Assembly: GCA_024305405.1 (NCBI GenBank)
Contig: JAKNDB010000068.1
Coordinates: 10,401,501 to 10,465,500, forward strand
Source of the DNA: Dirofilaria immitis
Lineage: Eukaryota; Nematoda; Chromadorea; Rhabditida; Onchocercidae
DNA: 64,000 bases
Direction of reading: 5' to 3'
The position numbers and the translations under genes were made by a program. The first letter of the stretch is position 1, and every line of letters begins with the position of its first letter. Below, in pieces: positions 62,917-64,000 of the stretch. The notes beneath the pieces are model-generated. The model saw nothing but the letters and a program-made list of their open reading frames with translations, was not told the origin of the DNA and made no database searches.

Positions 62917-63204
62917 TTACATATCTTTGCTAAAAATTTTCATTTCTAAATTATTGGATATGAGGGATTTAGCTATTATAATCTCTAAAATTAAGGAGAA
63001 TATGTAAATCGTTAGAAGACTGATGAAGTCTTCTAAAACGGAGTAGAATAGTTCATTAGATGTGGTATCAATTTCATGTAATATTACAATAACATGGGCT
63101 CTTAGTTTGCGAGCAACTTTTATAGCCGCTTCTAAGCACTTCTGTAATGTATTTTGCAATGCAAGCCAACAATATTTCCATCGCTTTCTCCTATCCTCTT
63201 CCAT
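62917..63204 (-). CDS. Uncharacterised 95-codon ORF upstream of collagen 2
   Basis: An ATG at 63204 opens a frame that ends in TAA at 62917, just 18 bases before the collagen 2 start codon on the same strand. It begins basic (MEEDRRKRWKYCWLALQ), has an amphipathic middle, and ends with a hydrophobic stretch (LLTIYIFSLILEIIIA) that could span a membrane. No family recognised. It could be a small gene, an upstream frame in the collagen leader, or chance; the lack of introns and of known motifs keeps confidence low. Confidence 0.25.
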   Translation of the reverse strand: MEEDRRKRWKYCWLALQNTLQKCLEAAIKVARKLRAHVIVILHEIDTTSNELFYSVLEDFISLLTIYIFSLILEIIIAKSLISNNLEMKIFSKDM

Positions 63205-63866
63205 TTTCCTCTATTCTTGACCCGAATATTTGACAGAATACCAGTTTCACTTAGAACAGAGTGCGTCGAGGGGTATCGAGTGAAGAAATTTTAATTTGTA
63301 AACAGTTCCATTACCGTGACCATTTTTTAACATTTTTATACAGTCAGTTATTATTCGTAACTTTTTATAATCAAATGCGTTGATGTGAATCTGAATGAAA
63401 AAGATGAAAGGAATAAAAATGACCAAGAACAAGTAATCCTTGATGAGATAAGCGAGGATAAATTTGAACTAGCACAGCTAAATCAGCTCGCCTCGAAATA
63501 GTACCAACATGAATCTGTTATTTCTAGACCGGAACTATTCTTCGTTGCATATCTTGCAATTCATATCTCTTGCACAGCTCAAGAAAATCTCAAATCAAGA
63601 TAAAATCTATTTTTAGATACACAAGCTAGTTGAATTGATTTATTTCATAATAAATACAAAAGAAATGAAAACTTAAGTTCTTCGTCATCTTATGGAAGAG
63701 AGTTTAGGCTAAATTCTTCATTTACCTTTGAAATTCAATTTTATCTCCTTTGCCTAGACATCGAAAATTAATTTATGATTCTTTTATTTTACTTAAACTG
63801 ACGACTGCTCAGCCAAAGGCACTGAATATCAAAAAGTTATCTGCAATGGATTTGAAATTAATTTCA

Positions 63867-64000
63867 GCATCCATACATCTCGGAATTCTGGACCAAATCG
63901 TTCTCAATCGAATTCATGGAGAAACCTGTACAGGTATTCTCAGATCTCTCGTCTCTTATGTCATCTCAGCCAATTCAGATTTTTGGGAGCGGATGCAAGT
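63867..64000 (+). CDS. Probable exon of a further gene, cut by the window end
   Basis: A good acceptor (ATTTCAG) ends at 63866 and is followed by 134 bases with higher GC than the flanks. All three plus-strand frames are open to the window edge, while all minus frames are closed. The frame starting CATCCATAC reads HPYISEFWTKSFSIEFMEK and continues to QPIQIFGSGCK, the most protein-like choice; another frame could start at an ATG at 63846. Family unknown and frame undecided without downstream sequence. Confidence 0.4.

Noticed and set aside
63247..63432. 61-codon minus-strand ORF with hydrophobic start
   Set aside because: Starts at TTG, not ATG; no splice signal or motif supports it.
1..64000. 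tRNA or rRNA genes, CRISPR arrays, bacterial (Wolbachia-type) insertions
   Set aside because: None seen on reading; composition and gene structure are nematode-like throughout. A covariance-model scan would be needed to exclude tRNAs fully.

Overview
The window is AT-rich, intron-rich nuclear DNA from a nematode, most likely a clade III (spirurid/filarial-type) parasite. Three things fix the phylum: two cuticle collagen genes with the standard RxxR cleavage site and the Gly-Ile-Cys-Pro-Lys-Tyr-Cys carboxyl end; a neuropeptide precursor whose single RFamide peptide (VPSPADMMIRFG) is a flp-24 type; and a posterior Hox gene of nob-1/php-3 (Abd-B) type. Placement below phylum is inference.

Layout. 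1-14.2 kb: no supportable gene, only microsatellites and one arm of a 1.26-kb inverted repeat. 14.3-23.1 kb (+): posterior Hox gene, six exons, with a 7-kb fourth intron. 28.9-29.8 kb (+): flp-24-like gene, three exons. 32.0-33.0 kb (+): small heat-shock protein, four exons. 36.0-37.3 kb: second arm of the inverted repeat. 37.7-38.0 kb (-): last exon of an unrecognised membrane protein. 38.4-40.9 kb (+): ZCCHC8-like zinc-knuckle/PSP protein (NEXT RNA-surveillance complex family). 42.2-52.8 kb (+): a full-length SETDB1/MET-2 type H3K9 methyltransferase in about 31 exons. 53.6-57.3 kb and 60.1-62.9 kb (-): two tandemly duplicated cuticle collagens with almost identical exon lengths. The last 130 bases look like the start of a further plus-strand exon cut by the window edge.

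The genes do not form a pathway. Two act on chromatin or nuclear RNA, one patterns the posterior body, one is a neuropeptide, one a chaperone and two build the cuticle. The Hox, flp-24 and heat-shock models splice cleanly in frame. From 38 kb on, every multi-exon gene (ZCCHC8-like, met-2 and both collagens) shows frame breaks of one base, mostly at short homopolymers. One of them falls inside the catalytic NHSC motif of the methyltransferase. Broken frames in four adjacent, otherwise well-preserved genes fit base-level assembly error better than gene decay, and this should be settled before any model here is used.

I found no convincing new biological system. The most notable items are the inverted repeat flanking 28.7 kb, two GC-AG introns with the same GCAAGT donor, and the repeated ATATATCGATTG element just upstream of flp-24.
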